NCBI GenBank assembly: GCA_036397455.1
Contig: DASWIX010000035.1
Span: 1-64,000 of the forward strand
Length of the DNA stretch: 64,000 nucleotides
Direction: 5' to 3'
DNA from: JADFNB01 sp036397455
GTDB taxonomy: Bacteria > Gemmatimonadota > Gemmatimonadetes > Gemmatimonadales > GWC2-71-9
Both the position numbers and the translations under genes were made by a program. Below, piece by piece: positions 7,909 through 16,490 of the stretch. Numbering within the stretch: position 1 is the stretch's first letter; each line of letters begins with the position of its first letter. The notes under the pieces are model-generated. The model searched no databases. It was not told the origin of the DNA and saw only the letters and a list, made by a program, of their open reading frames with translations.

Positions 7909-9246
7909 ATGCATCGCTTTGTCCTGATCCTGGTTGGCGCCCTTGCGTTCGCGTCCCCGCTACAAGCGCAGCAGCGCCTGCGCGACCGGATCGCGCAGTT
8001 GTTCATCTTCGGTGAGGGCGAGGATCCGCTATTCCTGGCCGGGACCGCCGATCCGAACAACCCGGCGTCGATCCAGGCGCACGGAGCCCATTTCATTCCG
8101 TCGGCGGTCGACAACAATTCGACGCTGATCGGGTTCCTCACCAATGCGGTGAGCCTCAACGTGGCCAACATCCCGATCAGCGCAACGAGCAGTGGACAGA
8201 CGTTCCGCTTCGTCGGTGGGGTCCCGGTGGCGACATCCGCGTCACCCGGCCCGGTGTTCGGCGAGCGGGCCCAGACGTTGGGACGGGGTCGGGTGCTCGT
8301 GGGGACGAACGTGAACGTGTTTCATTTCACGTCGGTGCGTGGCGTGAGCCTGGACGACGTGCAGTTGAATTTCACCCACGCGAACGCCGATTTCGATGGT
8401 TGTGACACCATCTTCGGCGGCGACTGCACGCTGCAGGGGATTCCCACGCTCGAGAACGACTTCATCCAGCTCGATCTCGACATGAACCTCGACGTCCGGT
8501 CGGTGATGTTCGCGCTGTCGTACGGCCTGTTCGACTGGGCGGATATTGGCGTCGCGGTCCCGATCGTGACGACGTCGCTTCGCGCGACGAGCAGCGCCCA
8601 GGTCGTGCCGTTCGGCGGCCCCAGCGCGACGCATTTCTTCACCGGCACGCCCAGCAATCCCAATCTCTTTGCGACGCGATCCATTGACGGCACCGCCACC
8701 GGACTCGGCGACGTGGCCGCCCGGCTGAAGGTCGCCGTGCGGCAGTCCGGCCGTGCCAACGTGGCCCTGTTGGGTGACGTGCGGTTCGCGACGGGCAGCG
8801 CGGAGGACCTGTTGGGTTCGGGATCGACCGCCATCCGCGGCCTGGGCATCGTGTCGGCGCAGCTCGATGACTTCTCGCCGCATATCAATGTTGGCTACCT
8901 GCATCGGACGGACAGCCTCCAAACGGACGCGATGCTCGCCACGATCGGGTTTGACAAGCTCCTCGCGCCGTGGGTGGGCTTCGCGGCCGATCTCATTTCT
9001 GAACTCCAGGTCGGCGAAAACGCGTTGACGATCCCGAAGCCTCTTCGGGTCGACAAGCCGTTCCGCCGGCTCATTCCGCTGACGAACATCCCCAACAGCC
9101 GCGACGACATCATCAACGGCGCGTTCGGATTGAAATTCCTCACGTCGTCGGGCCTGACGATCGTGACCAACTCCTTGATTCCCTTGAACCGCGGTGGGTT
9201 GCGAGCCACGGTGGCCTGGACCGTGGGGCTGGAATACAACTTCTAG
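7909..9246 (+). CDS. Outer-membrane beta-barrel protein, transporter-like
   Basis: A 445-residue protein with a clean signal peptide (MHRFVLILVGALAFASPLQA|Q) and GAGG eight bases before the ATG. The mature part alternates short polar turns with amphipathic strands and ends in ...VGLEYNF, the terminal aromatic expected for barrel insertion by BAM. Segments such as DIGVAVPIVTTSLRA, GLGDVAARLKVAV and DVRFATGS resemble the MetA-pathway (phenol degradation, SphA-like) transporter barrels. Function beyond an outer-membrane channel cannot be specified. It follows the kinase by 68 bases in the same direction. Confidence 0.7.
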   Translation: MHRFVLILVGALAFASPLQAQQRLRDRIAQLFIFGEGEDPLFLAGTADPNNPASIQAHGAHFIPSAVDNNSTLIGFLTNAVSLNVANIPISATSSGQTFRFVGGVPVATSASPGPVFGERAQTLGRGRVLVGTNVNVFHFTSVRGVSLDDVQLNFTHANADFDGCDTIFGGDCTLQGIPTLENDFIQLDLDMNLDVRSVMFALSYGLFDWADIGVAVPIVTTSLRATSSAQVVPFGGPSATHFFTGTPSNPNLFATRSIDGTATGLGDVAARLKVAVRQSGRANVALLGDVRFATGSAEDLLGSGSTAIRGLGIVSAQLDDFSPHINVGYLHRTDSLQTDAMLATIGFDKLLAPWVGFAADLISELQVGENALTIPKPLRVDKPFRRLIPLTNIPNSRDDIINGAFGLKFLTSSGLTIVTNSLIPLNRGGLRATVAWTVGLEYNF

Positions 9247-9357
9247 CTCTTCATACACTTTTCACACCAACTGGACAAATCCCGTCGCATCATGAGGGGG
9301 CCCGTGCCGAAGCCCGGCGCGGGACTTCCTCGTGCGCGCCAGGAAATGAGGTGACCC

Positions 9358-10533
9358 GTGGCCGAGACGTTCGATGCGGTGATTATCGGGGCGGGGATCA
9401 TGGGGTGCTCCGGAGCCTATCAGCTCGCGCGGCGTGGCATGCGGGTGGTGGTGCTGGAAAAGAACGGCATCTGTTCGGGAGGAACCGGCCGGTCGTCGTC
9501 CATCATTCGGCAGCACTATTCCAACGAACTGACTGCGCGGATGGCGTTACACAGTCTTCGCGTGTTTCAGCGGTTCGATGAGGCCGTCGGTGGCGATGCG
9601 GGATTCCGTGAGACGGGTTTTGTGGCGATAGCGGCGGCCAACAACAGCGCCGGTCTCGCCGCCAATGTGGCGTTGCAGCAGTCGCTCGGGATTCGCACGA
9701 CGCTCGTCGGCCGCGAGGAACTGCGGGAGATCTTGCCCGATACCGAAGTCGACGACCTCGTTGCCGGCGCGTTCGAATCCGAGAGCGGTTACGCCGATCC
9801 GCACCTGACGACGCTGGCATACGCCGATGCGGCCAGGCGCCACGGCGCGATGATCGTCCCATACAACGAGGTGACCGGCATTCGGTTCACCGGGGGCCGC
9901 GTGCAAGGTGTCGACACGCGCGCCGGTCCATTCGATGCGCCGATGGTCATCAACTGCGCCGGTCCATGGGGGGCTCGCGTGGCGGCGCTGGCTGGTGTCG
10001 TGGTACCCATCGACGCGTGCCGCGTCCAGGTCGGTGTGTTCGCGCACGATGCGGCGCAGGCGCGCACCCATCCCGTCGTGCTCGACTTCGTGCACGGAAC
10101 GTACATCAGGCCGGAAACGGGCAACCTCACGCTGGCGGGCCTCATCGATCCGGCGGAAGCCAATGCCGTCGTGGATCCCGACGACTATCCGGAGCACAGC
10201 GACGCCGAGTTCGACGCCGAGCTGGTGGAACGGCTGCTGCGCCGCTTCCGGTTCATGGAAGGCGCCGGCCTGCGCCAGGGGTTTGCCAGCCTGTACGGCG
10301 TCACGCCCGATTGGCACCCGATCATGGACGAGCTGCCGGCGGGAAGTGGCTGCTACCTGTGCGCCGGATTCAGCGGACACGGATTCAAACTCGGTCCGGC
10401 GGTGGGGTCGATGCTCGCCGATATGGTCACCGCGGAGGCCGCGTCCGGATTCGATTGGACGGTGTTCCGCGCGAGCCGATATGCCGCGCAGACGCCGGTT
10501 CGGGGGCAATACGAGTACAGCATCGCCGGGTGA
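9358..10533 (+). CDS. FAD-dependent oxidoreductase, DAO/sarcosine oxidase type
   Basis: A 391-residue protein starting at GTG after GAGGTG. The N-terminus has the Rossmann dinucleotide motif AVIIGAGIMGCSGAYQLARR and the FAD ribose Glu in VVVLEKNG, then the DAO-family stretch GRSSSIIRQHYSNE. The C-terminus shows ASLYGVTPDWHPIMDELP and FSGHGFKLGPAVG, typical of glycine/sarcosine-oxidase-like flavoproteins that oxidise secondary or tertiary amines or D-amino acids. The conserved core is complete. Substrate specificity is not deducible; no partner subunit genes are nearby. Confidence 0.85.
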   Translation: MAETFDAVIIGAGIMGCSGAYQLARRGMRVVVLEKNGICSGGTGRSSSIIRQHYSNELTARMALHSLRVFQRFDEAVGGDAGFRETGFVAIAAANNSAGLAANVALQQSLGIRTTLVGREELREILPDTEVDDLVAGAFESESGYADPHLTTLAYADAARRHGAMIVPYNEVTGIRFTGGRVQGVDTRAGPFDAPMVINCAGPWGARVAALAGVVVPIDACRVQVGVFAHDAAQARTHPVVLDFVHGTYIRPETGNLTLAGLIDPAEANAVVDPDDYPEHSDAEFDAELVERLLRRFRFMEGAGLRQGFASLYGVTPDWHPIMDELPAGSGCYLCAGFSGHGFKLGPAVGSMLADMVTAEAASGFDWTVFRASRYAAQTPVRGQYEYSIAG

Positions 10534-10569
10534 CGGACAGGAAGGCCACCGCCGAAATCCGGTCGCGCG

Positions 10570-12585
10570 CTACACGTTCCGTAGCTGTTGCGCGGCCAGC
10601 AGCGCGCCGGCGGTGTCGGCGTCGACGGGCCGATGGAAGAGAAATCCCTGCGCGTGGTCGCAATCGAGCGCGCGGAGCCTGCGGGTCTGCTCTTCCGACT
10701 CGACCCCTTCCGCGATCACTTTCACACCCATGTCCCTGGCGAGCGCGATGATCATCTGCACGATCTCCCAGGTTTCGTTGGTCTCGGCCTCGCTGATGAA
10801 CGATTTGTCGATCTTCAAGGTGTCCACACTGAATCGCTGCAGGTAGCTGAGCGACGAGTAGCCGGTTCCGAAATCATCGATATGGACGTGGATCCCGCTC
10901 GCGCGGAGGCGGCGGATGACCCGTACGTGCGACTCCGCATCGCCCATCAACATGCTCTCGGTGATTTCGAGTTTCAGATTGGCCGGCGGCAGGGTGGTCT
11001 CGTCGAGTATGCCGTGGATCCGCTCCACGAGGTCGGGCTGCTGGAAGTGGCGGGCCGAAAGGTTCACGGCCACCGAGAGCCCGGGATGTTCGGGAAACTG
11101 GTCCATCCACTGCCGGGTTTGCCGGCAGGCGGTCTGCATGACCCACCAGCCGATGGGCACGATCAAACCGGTTTCCTCTGCCACCGGGATGAAATCTCCC
11201 GGGGGCACGATCCGGCCGCCGCCGGATGGTTGCCAGCGCACCAGGGCTTCGAACCCGGTGATGAGACCCGTTTTCAGCAGGATGATCGGTTGGTAGTTGA
11301 CCAGGAACTCGTCGCGCTCCAGCGCCCGCCGCATGTCGCTCTCGAGCCGGAGTTGGGCGACGGCGCGTTCGTGCATGGCGGAGTCGAACAACTGGGTCCG
11401 ACCGCCGCCGTCCGCCTTGGCCCGGTACATGGCGGTATCCGCGTCGCGCAGCAGCACCTCCGGCGGTTGTTGCCCGGCGGCGCCGAGCGCGATACCGATG
11501 CTGGCGGTCACGAAGATGTCGTGGCCCTCGAGTTCGACGGGGACGTGCAGTGCCTCGTGAATGCGTTCGGACACCCGTGTGGGATCCCGCGCGTCCTGGA
11601 TGTCGTCGAGCAGGATGGTGAACTCGTCGCCACCGAGCCGCGCGACCACGTCGCCCGGGCGCACGCAGTGCCGGAGCCGATCCGCGACCGCGACGAGCAG
11701 CCGGTCCCCGATCATGTGGCCGAGCGAGTCGTTCACGAGCTTGAACCGGTCGAGGTCGACGAACAGCACGCTGAACGTGCGACGCCCGCGCTGAGTCCGT
11801 TGGACCGCGCTTTCCAGAAACGTGAGCAGCAAATTGCGGTTCGGCAGACCGGTGAGCGCGTCGTGCAACGCGTCGTGGACCAACTGGTCTTCCACCCGCT
11901 TCCGCTCCGTGATGTCCTCACAGGTCGTGACGACTCCGATGGTGTCGCCCGACGGGTCCTTGATAACGTCGGACATCAGATGAACCGGGAACGTGCTCCC
12001 GTCCTTCCGCGCGTTCAGCGCCTCACGCTGCCAGCTTTTCATGGAGTCGAGTTGCCGAACGGTGAGCGTGCGGCTGGATCCCGGGACGCCGAACACACGC
12101 ACGTCCTTGGCGATAAGCTCGGCGCGCGTGTATCCGTGCATGGCCGCGTCGGCGGGATTGGAATACAGGATCTTGCCGGCGGTATCCGTGACCGTCACGC
12201 CGAGCTGCATCGTCTCGATCGCCTTCTCGAATCCGATGCGCGTTTCGTCCGCCGGCTCGAGCACGCGCTTCACGAGTTCCATGGGGGACCCGCCACGTCG
12301 CCACCGCGGGCGGCCATGGCGTGACGCGACGCGACCAAGCGTTCCCACGAACAGCAACGACAGGGCTCCCGCGGCTACCGCCCCCGCTTCGAGCAGGCGC
12401 AACGTGGTGGAGCCGGCGAGTGAGGAGGTCATCGCCGCGCCCGTCAACATCAGCACGACCACCACGAGTAGGAGCAGGGCGGCGAACGCGGCAAGGCGGC
12501 GGTCGCGGCGGCGCGGCACCAGCAGCGCCGACCAGCCGGCGGCCGCCAGCAGGGTGAATGTCGAGATCATGAACGGTCCGCTCAC
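10570..12585 (-). CDS. PAS-GGDEF-EAL cyclic-di-GMP signalling protein
   Basis: About 671 residues: two N-terminal hydrophobic segments (LLAAAGWSALL and FAALLLLVVVVLMLTGAAM), then a PAS domain with PAC tail (about 100-225, GVTVTDTAGKILYSNPA), a diguanylate cyclase domain with intact RLGGDEF, and an EAL phosphodiesterase domain with EALVRW, NLSARHFQ, ITES and DDFGTGYSSLSYL motifs. All catalytic signatures look intact, so the protein could both make and degrade c-di-GMP. GTG at 12585 has the better ribosome site (GGAGAG nine bases before); ATG at 12570 is the alternative. It is convergent with the upstream oxidoreductase gene. Confidence 0.9.
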   Translation of the reverse strand: MSGPFMISTFTLLAAAGWSALLVPRRRDRRLAAFAALLLLVVVVLMLTGAAMTSSLAGSTTLRLLEAGAVAAGALSLLFVGTLGRVASRHGRPRWRRGGSPMELVKRVLEPADETRIGFEKAIETMQLGVTVTDTAGKILYSNPADAAMHGYTRAELIAKDVRVFGVPGSSRTLTVRQLDSMKSWQREALNARKDGSTFPVHLMSDVIKDPSGDTIGVVTTCEDITERKRVEDQLVHDALHDALTGLPNRNLLLTFLESAVQRTQRGRRTFSVLFVDLDRFKLVNDSLGHMIGDRLLVAVADRLRHCVRPGDVVARLGGDEFTILLDDIQDARDPTRVSERIHEALHVPVELEGHDIFVTASIGIALGAAGQQPPEVLLRDADTAMYRAKADGGGRTQLFDSAMHERAVAQLRLESDMRRALERDEFLVNYQPIILLKTGLITGFEALVRWQPSGGGRIVPPGDFIPVAEETGLIVPIGWWVMQTACRQTRQWMDQFPEHPGLSVAVNLSARHFQQPDLVERIHGILDETTLPPANLKLEITESMLMGDAESHVRVIRRLRASGIHVHIDDFGTGYSSLSYLQRFSVDTLKIDKSFISEAETNETWEIVQMIIALARDMGVKVIAEGVESEEQTRRLRALDCDHAQGFLFHRPVDADTAGALLAAQQLRNV

Positions 12586-12670
12586 CTGGACATCTCTCCG
12601 AGAGCCCCGCCGCAAAGATGGGATCCTCGGAGGTGTCACGCCAGAGTGCGCACGTGCCCGGCCGGCCGCC

Positions 12671-13750
12671 TCAGACGCTGCCGCGGATGTGCTGCACGAA
12701 CATGTCACCCATGTCCGATGTCGCGATCCCACTGCGGGCGTCTGCGGACGGCACGGCCCCGCTGCGCAGCAGCGTGCCGGTCGCGTCGTCGATCCGCGCG
12801 GCGGCGCCCTTCTCACCCAGGAAGTCGAGCATCATCCCGGCGGCGCCGATCGCCCCGAGAGGACAGGCGACGTTCTTGCCCGCGTATTTGGGCGCCGAGC
12901 CGTGAATCGGTTCGAACATCGAGGTCCGGCCAGGATGAATGTTGCCTGACGCGGCGATCCCCATGCCGCCCTGCAACATGGCCCCGAGGTCGGTGATGAT
13001 GTCGCCGAACAGATTGGTCGTGACGATGACGTCGAACCACTCCGGGTTCTTGATCATCCACATGCAGCACGCGTCGACGTAGGCGTGATCGGTCGTGAGG
13101 GCGGGAAAATCCGCCGCCACCCCTGCAAAGGCCCGCGTCCAGATGTCGTGGGGCCGCATCGCGTTGGCCTTGTCGACCAACGTCACCTGCCCACGCCCGT
13201 CGGCGCGTAGCGCGCGGCGACCTTCGGCGAGTTCGAAGGCGTAGCGGCAGGCGCGTTCGCATCCCTTCCACGTGTACACCCCGTTCACGAGCGCGACCTC
13301 GTCGGCCGTGCCCTTCTTGAGGTGCCCCCCGATCTGCGAGTAGAGGCCTTCGGTATTCTCGCGCACGACCACGAATTCGATGTCTTCCACCCGTTTGCCT
13401 TTGAGCGGGCAGAGATGCTCGGCGTACAGTTTGATCGGACGGAGGTTGATGTAGAGGTCGAGTCCAAAGCGGAGCCCGAGAATCACGGATCGCTCGACCA
13501 GACCCGTTTCGACATCGGGGTGTCCGATCGCGCCGAGCAACACCGCATCGAGCGTGCGCCATTCGTCGATCACCGACGGCGGAACGAGTTCCTTGGTCTT
13601 CAGGTAGTAGGCGCCGCTGTATGGGTAGTCGACGAGCTTGTAGTCGAAGCCATCGATGTCAGCGACGGCAGCCAGAACCTTCAATCCTTCCGCGGCGACT
13701 TCGGGGCCGATGCCGTCGCCCGCGATCACGCCGATATCATACGATGCCAA
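12671..13750 (-). CDS. Isocitrate/isopropylmalate dehydrogenase family protein (tartrate/D-malate dehydrogenase-like)
   Basis: A 359-residue NAD(P)-dependent beta-decarboxylating dehydrogenase. It shows IGVIAGDGIGPEV at the N-terminus, the substrate-binding loop LRFGLDLYINLRPIKL, VVRENTEGLYS, the catalytic Lys region LVDKANAMR, the metal-binding Asp in NLFGDIITDLGA, and the NAD-binding GSAPKYAGKN. The RENTEG form fits isocitrate/tartrate-type members more than LeuB. The start is TTG, preceded by GGAGG; no ATG fits the family start. No leucine-pathway genes are adjacent, so the exact substrate is left open. Confidence 0.85.
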   Translation of the reverse strand: MASYDIGVIAGDGIGPEVAAEGLKVLAAVADIDGFDYKLVDYPYSGAYYLKTKELVPPSVIDEWRTLDAVLLGAIGHPDVETGLVERSVILGLRFGLDLYINLRPIKLYAEHLCPLKGKRVEDIEFVVVRENTEGLYSQIGGHLKKGTADEVALVNGVYTWKGCERACRYAFELAEGRRALRADGRGQVTLVDKANAMRPHDIWTRAFAGVAADFPALTTDHAYVDACCMWMIKNPEWFDVIVTTNLFGDIITDLGAMLQGGMGIAASGNIHPGRTSMFEPIHGSAPKYAGKNVACPLGAIGAAGMMLDFLGEKGAAARIDDATGTLLRSGAVPSADARSGIATSDMGDMFVQHIRGSV

Positions 13751-13892
13751 GTCCGCCTCCCGGTGGTTGGTAGCAGGCGGGCGAAAGATGACCGGGCCGG
13801 CTCAGCGCCGCCACCGGCGGATACGGAACGCGTGGTGCTGATGAAACGGCGGCGGCCGGCTGGCCGGCGTTATCGGGATGGGCGGACTGCGC

Positions 13893-14417
13893 TCATCGCT
13901 GAATCCATTTGAGAGTGATGCGCCGGTTATCCTGTGTGACGGTAATCGGCGTTCCCGCCTGCGGGACCTTGAAGAGGTCATACTCGGCGCGCACGAGCAG
14001 CGTTGGGGTGCATGGCCGGTCGTGGGACACCAGGGTGGGATCGGCATCACGCCGCTCAGGCCTGCCGACGACACCAGGTCCCTGTGGCCAGCAGTAGGGA
14101 CCAGAGATCTGCACCTCGCGCGGATGCCTGACGCGGTAACGATCGAGCGCGGCTCCGATGTCGGCAAGCACATGATCAATCCGTGGCCGCTCCGACGCCG
14201 GCAGTTCCAGCTCCACCATCGCGTGTATGCCGACGGTGCAAGAATCGACGGCGACCCAGCCGCCGCGCAACCGGATCTCTCGCACGGGGGCGAACGGGTG
14301 CCCGTCCAGGTGCGCCATGCCGGACGGCCCGCAAGACGTCAGCAGCGCGATGGCTAACGGAACCACAGCGCATCGACGCAAACCGTTGGTGATTGGCAGA
14401 TAGGAGGCCACACTCAA
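13893..14417 (-). CDS. Putative lipoprotein, unknown function
   Basis: A 174-residue frame starting TTG (GTG six bases later is an alternative). The N-terminus has a signal segment ending in a lipobox LLTSC|GPSG, predicting a lipid-anchored periplasmic protein. The rest contains IRLRGGWVAVDSCTVGIH, ELELPASERPRIDHVLADIG and a C-terminal PITVTQDNRRITLKWIQR, with no domain I recognise. Spaced 142 bases upstream of the dehydrogenase on the same strand. Confidence 0.5.
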   Translation of the reverse strand: MSVASYLPITNGLRRCAVVPLAIALLTSCGPSGMAHLDGHPFAPVREIRLRGGWVAVDSCTVGIHAMVELELPASERPRIDHVLADIGAALDRYRVRHPREVQISGPYCWPQGPGVVGRPERRDADPTLVSHDRPCTPTLLVRAEYDLFKVPQAGTPITVTQDNRRITLKWIQR

Positions 14418-14831
14418 GTATCCGTCCTGGCCGTCAAGGACGCCAGCGCGTTGCCGCGACGCCGGTCAGTTCAGGACGCTGGTTCTGAAGCGTTCGCCTT
14501 CCGGGATGCAGTTGTTCACCAGACGCTACACCTGGGGCGCTCGCTCACGAAGGTATCCGGCGACATCCCGGCGCGTCAGGCCGGGATCGGGCGATCATCC
14601 GCGGACTTGGGCGCAACGGGCGGGCCGGTCGGTCGCCCGATTGGCCCGGAAGTTGCCTGTTCCCCTCGTGCGGGGTGACGGCGGCTCCCAAGGGCCCGAC
14701 GCCCGGACGCCGAGTGCCCGATTGGGGTCGCCGTCGCCTGCGCACGACTTCCCGCGGGCTCTGCCAGCCAATGCCCGGCGAAACCTGTTTTGCGCGGGGC
14801 GTGCGCGGTCGTGCGGCAGCCGCCGGAGACC
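14418..14831. other. Gene-free stretch between lipoprotein and kinase genes
   Basis: Both neighbouring genes lie on the minus strand. Open frames exist but none looks coding. It contains one copy of a dispersed repeat (14729-14787). Confidence 0.45.
14729..14787 (+). repeat. Dispersed repeat flanking the mer operon, left copy
   Basis: A 59-bp segment from CGCCGTCGCC through CTCTGCCAGCC to GGCGAAAC.TG matches 20869-20927 at about 49 of 59 positions by hand alignment, in the same orientation. The two copies lie just outside the two ends of the mercury-resistance segment. Confidence 0.6.
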
Positions 14832-16484
14832 TCAGATCCTCGCCGCGGATGGAAGCGGCCACAGCCCCTGCGGAGTAGCTGACTGCCCCAGATCCGGCAG
14901 GTTGGTTCGCCACCATCGCTCACCTAGCTCGGGCGTCCACGGCTCGTCGACGGGGCACGCGCCAAGCCGCCGCGCGAGTTCCAGCGCGTCTCCAGGTCGC
15001 TCCTTCGGATCCTTCGCGAGACACGCGAGCACGAGTTGTTCGAGAGACTCCGGAATCCGCAGCTCGGTTCGACGCGATGGGGGCGTGGGAGCACGTTGCA
15101 CGTGTTGCAACATCATCTGGACCGGTGTACGCGCCTCGAAAACCGTTTGCCCGGTCAGGAGCCAGTACGCCACCGCTCCCAGCGCGTACACGTCGACCCG
15201 ATGATCGATGTCGCGCTCGCCTAAGGCCATCTCGGGCGCCATGTAGGCCGGCGTGCCGGTCACGACGCCCGGCATGGTCGCGCGAAGCTGTTCAGACGTG
15301 CCGTCGCTCGCGGACGTGACGAGGCCGAAGTCGAGTACTTTGAGGAAATCGGTTTGCAGTCCGATCCGGCAGACGTAGAGATTGGCCGGCTTGATGTCGC
15401 GGTGGATGAATCCCCTTGCATGCGCCTCCGCCAGCGAACGACAGGCTTGTTGCAGCAGGTAGATCACGCGCGCGGCGGGGAGGGGACCGGTGCGTTGCAC
15501 CAGCGTCTCCAGATCCACGCCGTTGAGCAGTTCCATCACGTAGAAGAAGCGCCCACCGCCGGTGACGCCGAAGTCGTACAGCGCAATCGTATGCGGTGAG
15601 GTCAGACTCGTGGCGGCCTCTGCTTCTCGCCAGAACCGCTCGACCAGAACCTTGCGGCTCGCTCCGGGCGTCTGGAGGGCTCCCGGCTTGATGAGCTTCA
15701 CGGCGGCCGGCCGGCGTAACAGACGGTGCTCGGCCCTGTACACCTCGGCCATGCCCCCGGCGCCCAGCAGCTCCCGCAGTTCGTAATTCCCCACCTGACG
15801 AGCCTGGTTCACCGCACGACCCAGTCGCGTGATCAGATGCGCCGGCAGGACGGCAAGGAACGCGGCGACGTAGTTCGGCAGAAACAGGAGCGCGAGTTCA
15901 CCCGGCGGGGGAACCGCAACTCCGCGCGCCGCGGCGACCGCCACGCCGGCGGGATCCATGGAGGCCGCGAGTAGCGCCGCGAGGAGCGTCTTGCGGGGCG
16001 TGTTCGGCACGAGGATCGGATGCACGAGGATCAGCAGTGGGATCCACGATCGGGCCGCGCCGGGCGTCCATTGGGTCACCATGGCGATTCCCAGCGCCAG
16101 CGTGATCTCGTACGCAAGTCCGAGATCGAGCGAAAGTTGGGTATCGCAGGTGGTCCGGCGTGTGTACAGGAACAATGCAGCGGAGATCAGAACGGATACG
16201 GCCGCCACGGCGTTGCCCGGCCAGGGCCACGGGCCGTCCAACCCCGCGGGTGCGATGATCGGCGCCACGATGTTGTAAAGCAGCGCCGCCATGATCCACA
16301 GACCGCCCCACACGGCGCAGGCGATGCCGAGCCGCCGAGAGCAGTCGCGGAGCATGTCCGCAGGGAGGCCATCGGAGACGCTGGAGATCATAGCGCCATC
16401 CGGTCGCGACGAGCGGAGGGACGGACGGCCCCAGCGCGCCCGCATGCTGGCGTAGCGGTCACTGCGGCCCGGATCGTCGCTCAT
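14832..16484 (-). CDS. Ser/Thr protein kinase with N-terminal multi-pass membrane domain, last gene of the mer operon
   Basis: A 550-residue protein. Residues 45-225 hold about five hydrophobic segments (e.g. IACAVWGGLWIMAALLYNIV, VAAVSVLISAALFLY, PNYVAAFLAVLPAHLI). The kinase domain follows (about 234-500) with Gly loop GAGGMAEVY, Lys 263 in AAVKLI, HRDIKPANL, DFG and APEMAL. It has no extracellular sensor after the kinase, so the membrane part is probably the sensor. Its ATG lies seven bases beyond the merA stop codon, so it should be co-transcribed with mercury resistance. That placement is the notable feature; a role in the mercury response is inference only. Confidence 0.85.
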   Translation of the reverse strand: MSDDPGRSDRYASMRARWGRPSLRSSRPDGAMISSVSDGLPADMLRDCSRRLGIACAVWGGLWIMAALLYNIVAPIIAPAGLDGPWPWPGNAVAAVSVLISAALFLYTRRTTCDTQLSLDLGLAYEITLALGIAMVTQWTPGAARSWIPLLILVHPILVPNTPRKTLLAALLAASMDPAGVAVAAARGVAVPPPGELALLFLPNYVAAFLAVLPAHLITRLGRAVNQARQVGNYELRELLGAGGMAEVYRAEHRLLRRPAAVKLIKPGALQTPGASRKVLVERFWREAEAATSLTSPHTIALYDFGVTGGGRFFYVMELLNGVDLETLVQRTGPLPAARVIYLLQQACRSLAEAHARGFIHRDIKPANLYVCRIGLQTDFLKVLDFGLVTSASDGTSEQLRATMPGVVTGTPAYMAPEMALGERDIDHRVDVYALGAVAYWLLTGQTVFEARTPVQMMLQHVQRAPTPPSRRTELRIPESLEQLVLACLAKDPKERPGDALELARRLGACPVDEPWTPELGERWWRTNLPDLGQSATPQGLWPLPSAARI

Positions 16485-16490
16485 TTCACC

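Noticed and set aside
10588..12324. 578-residue plus-strand open frame
   Set aside because: Antisense shadow of the GGDEF-EAL gene, which has intact catalytic motifs.
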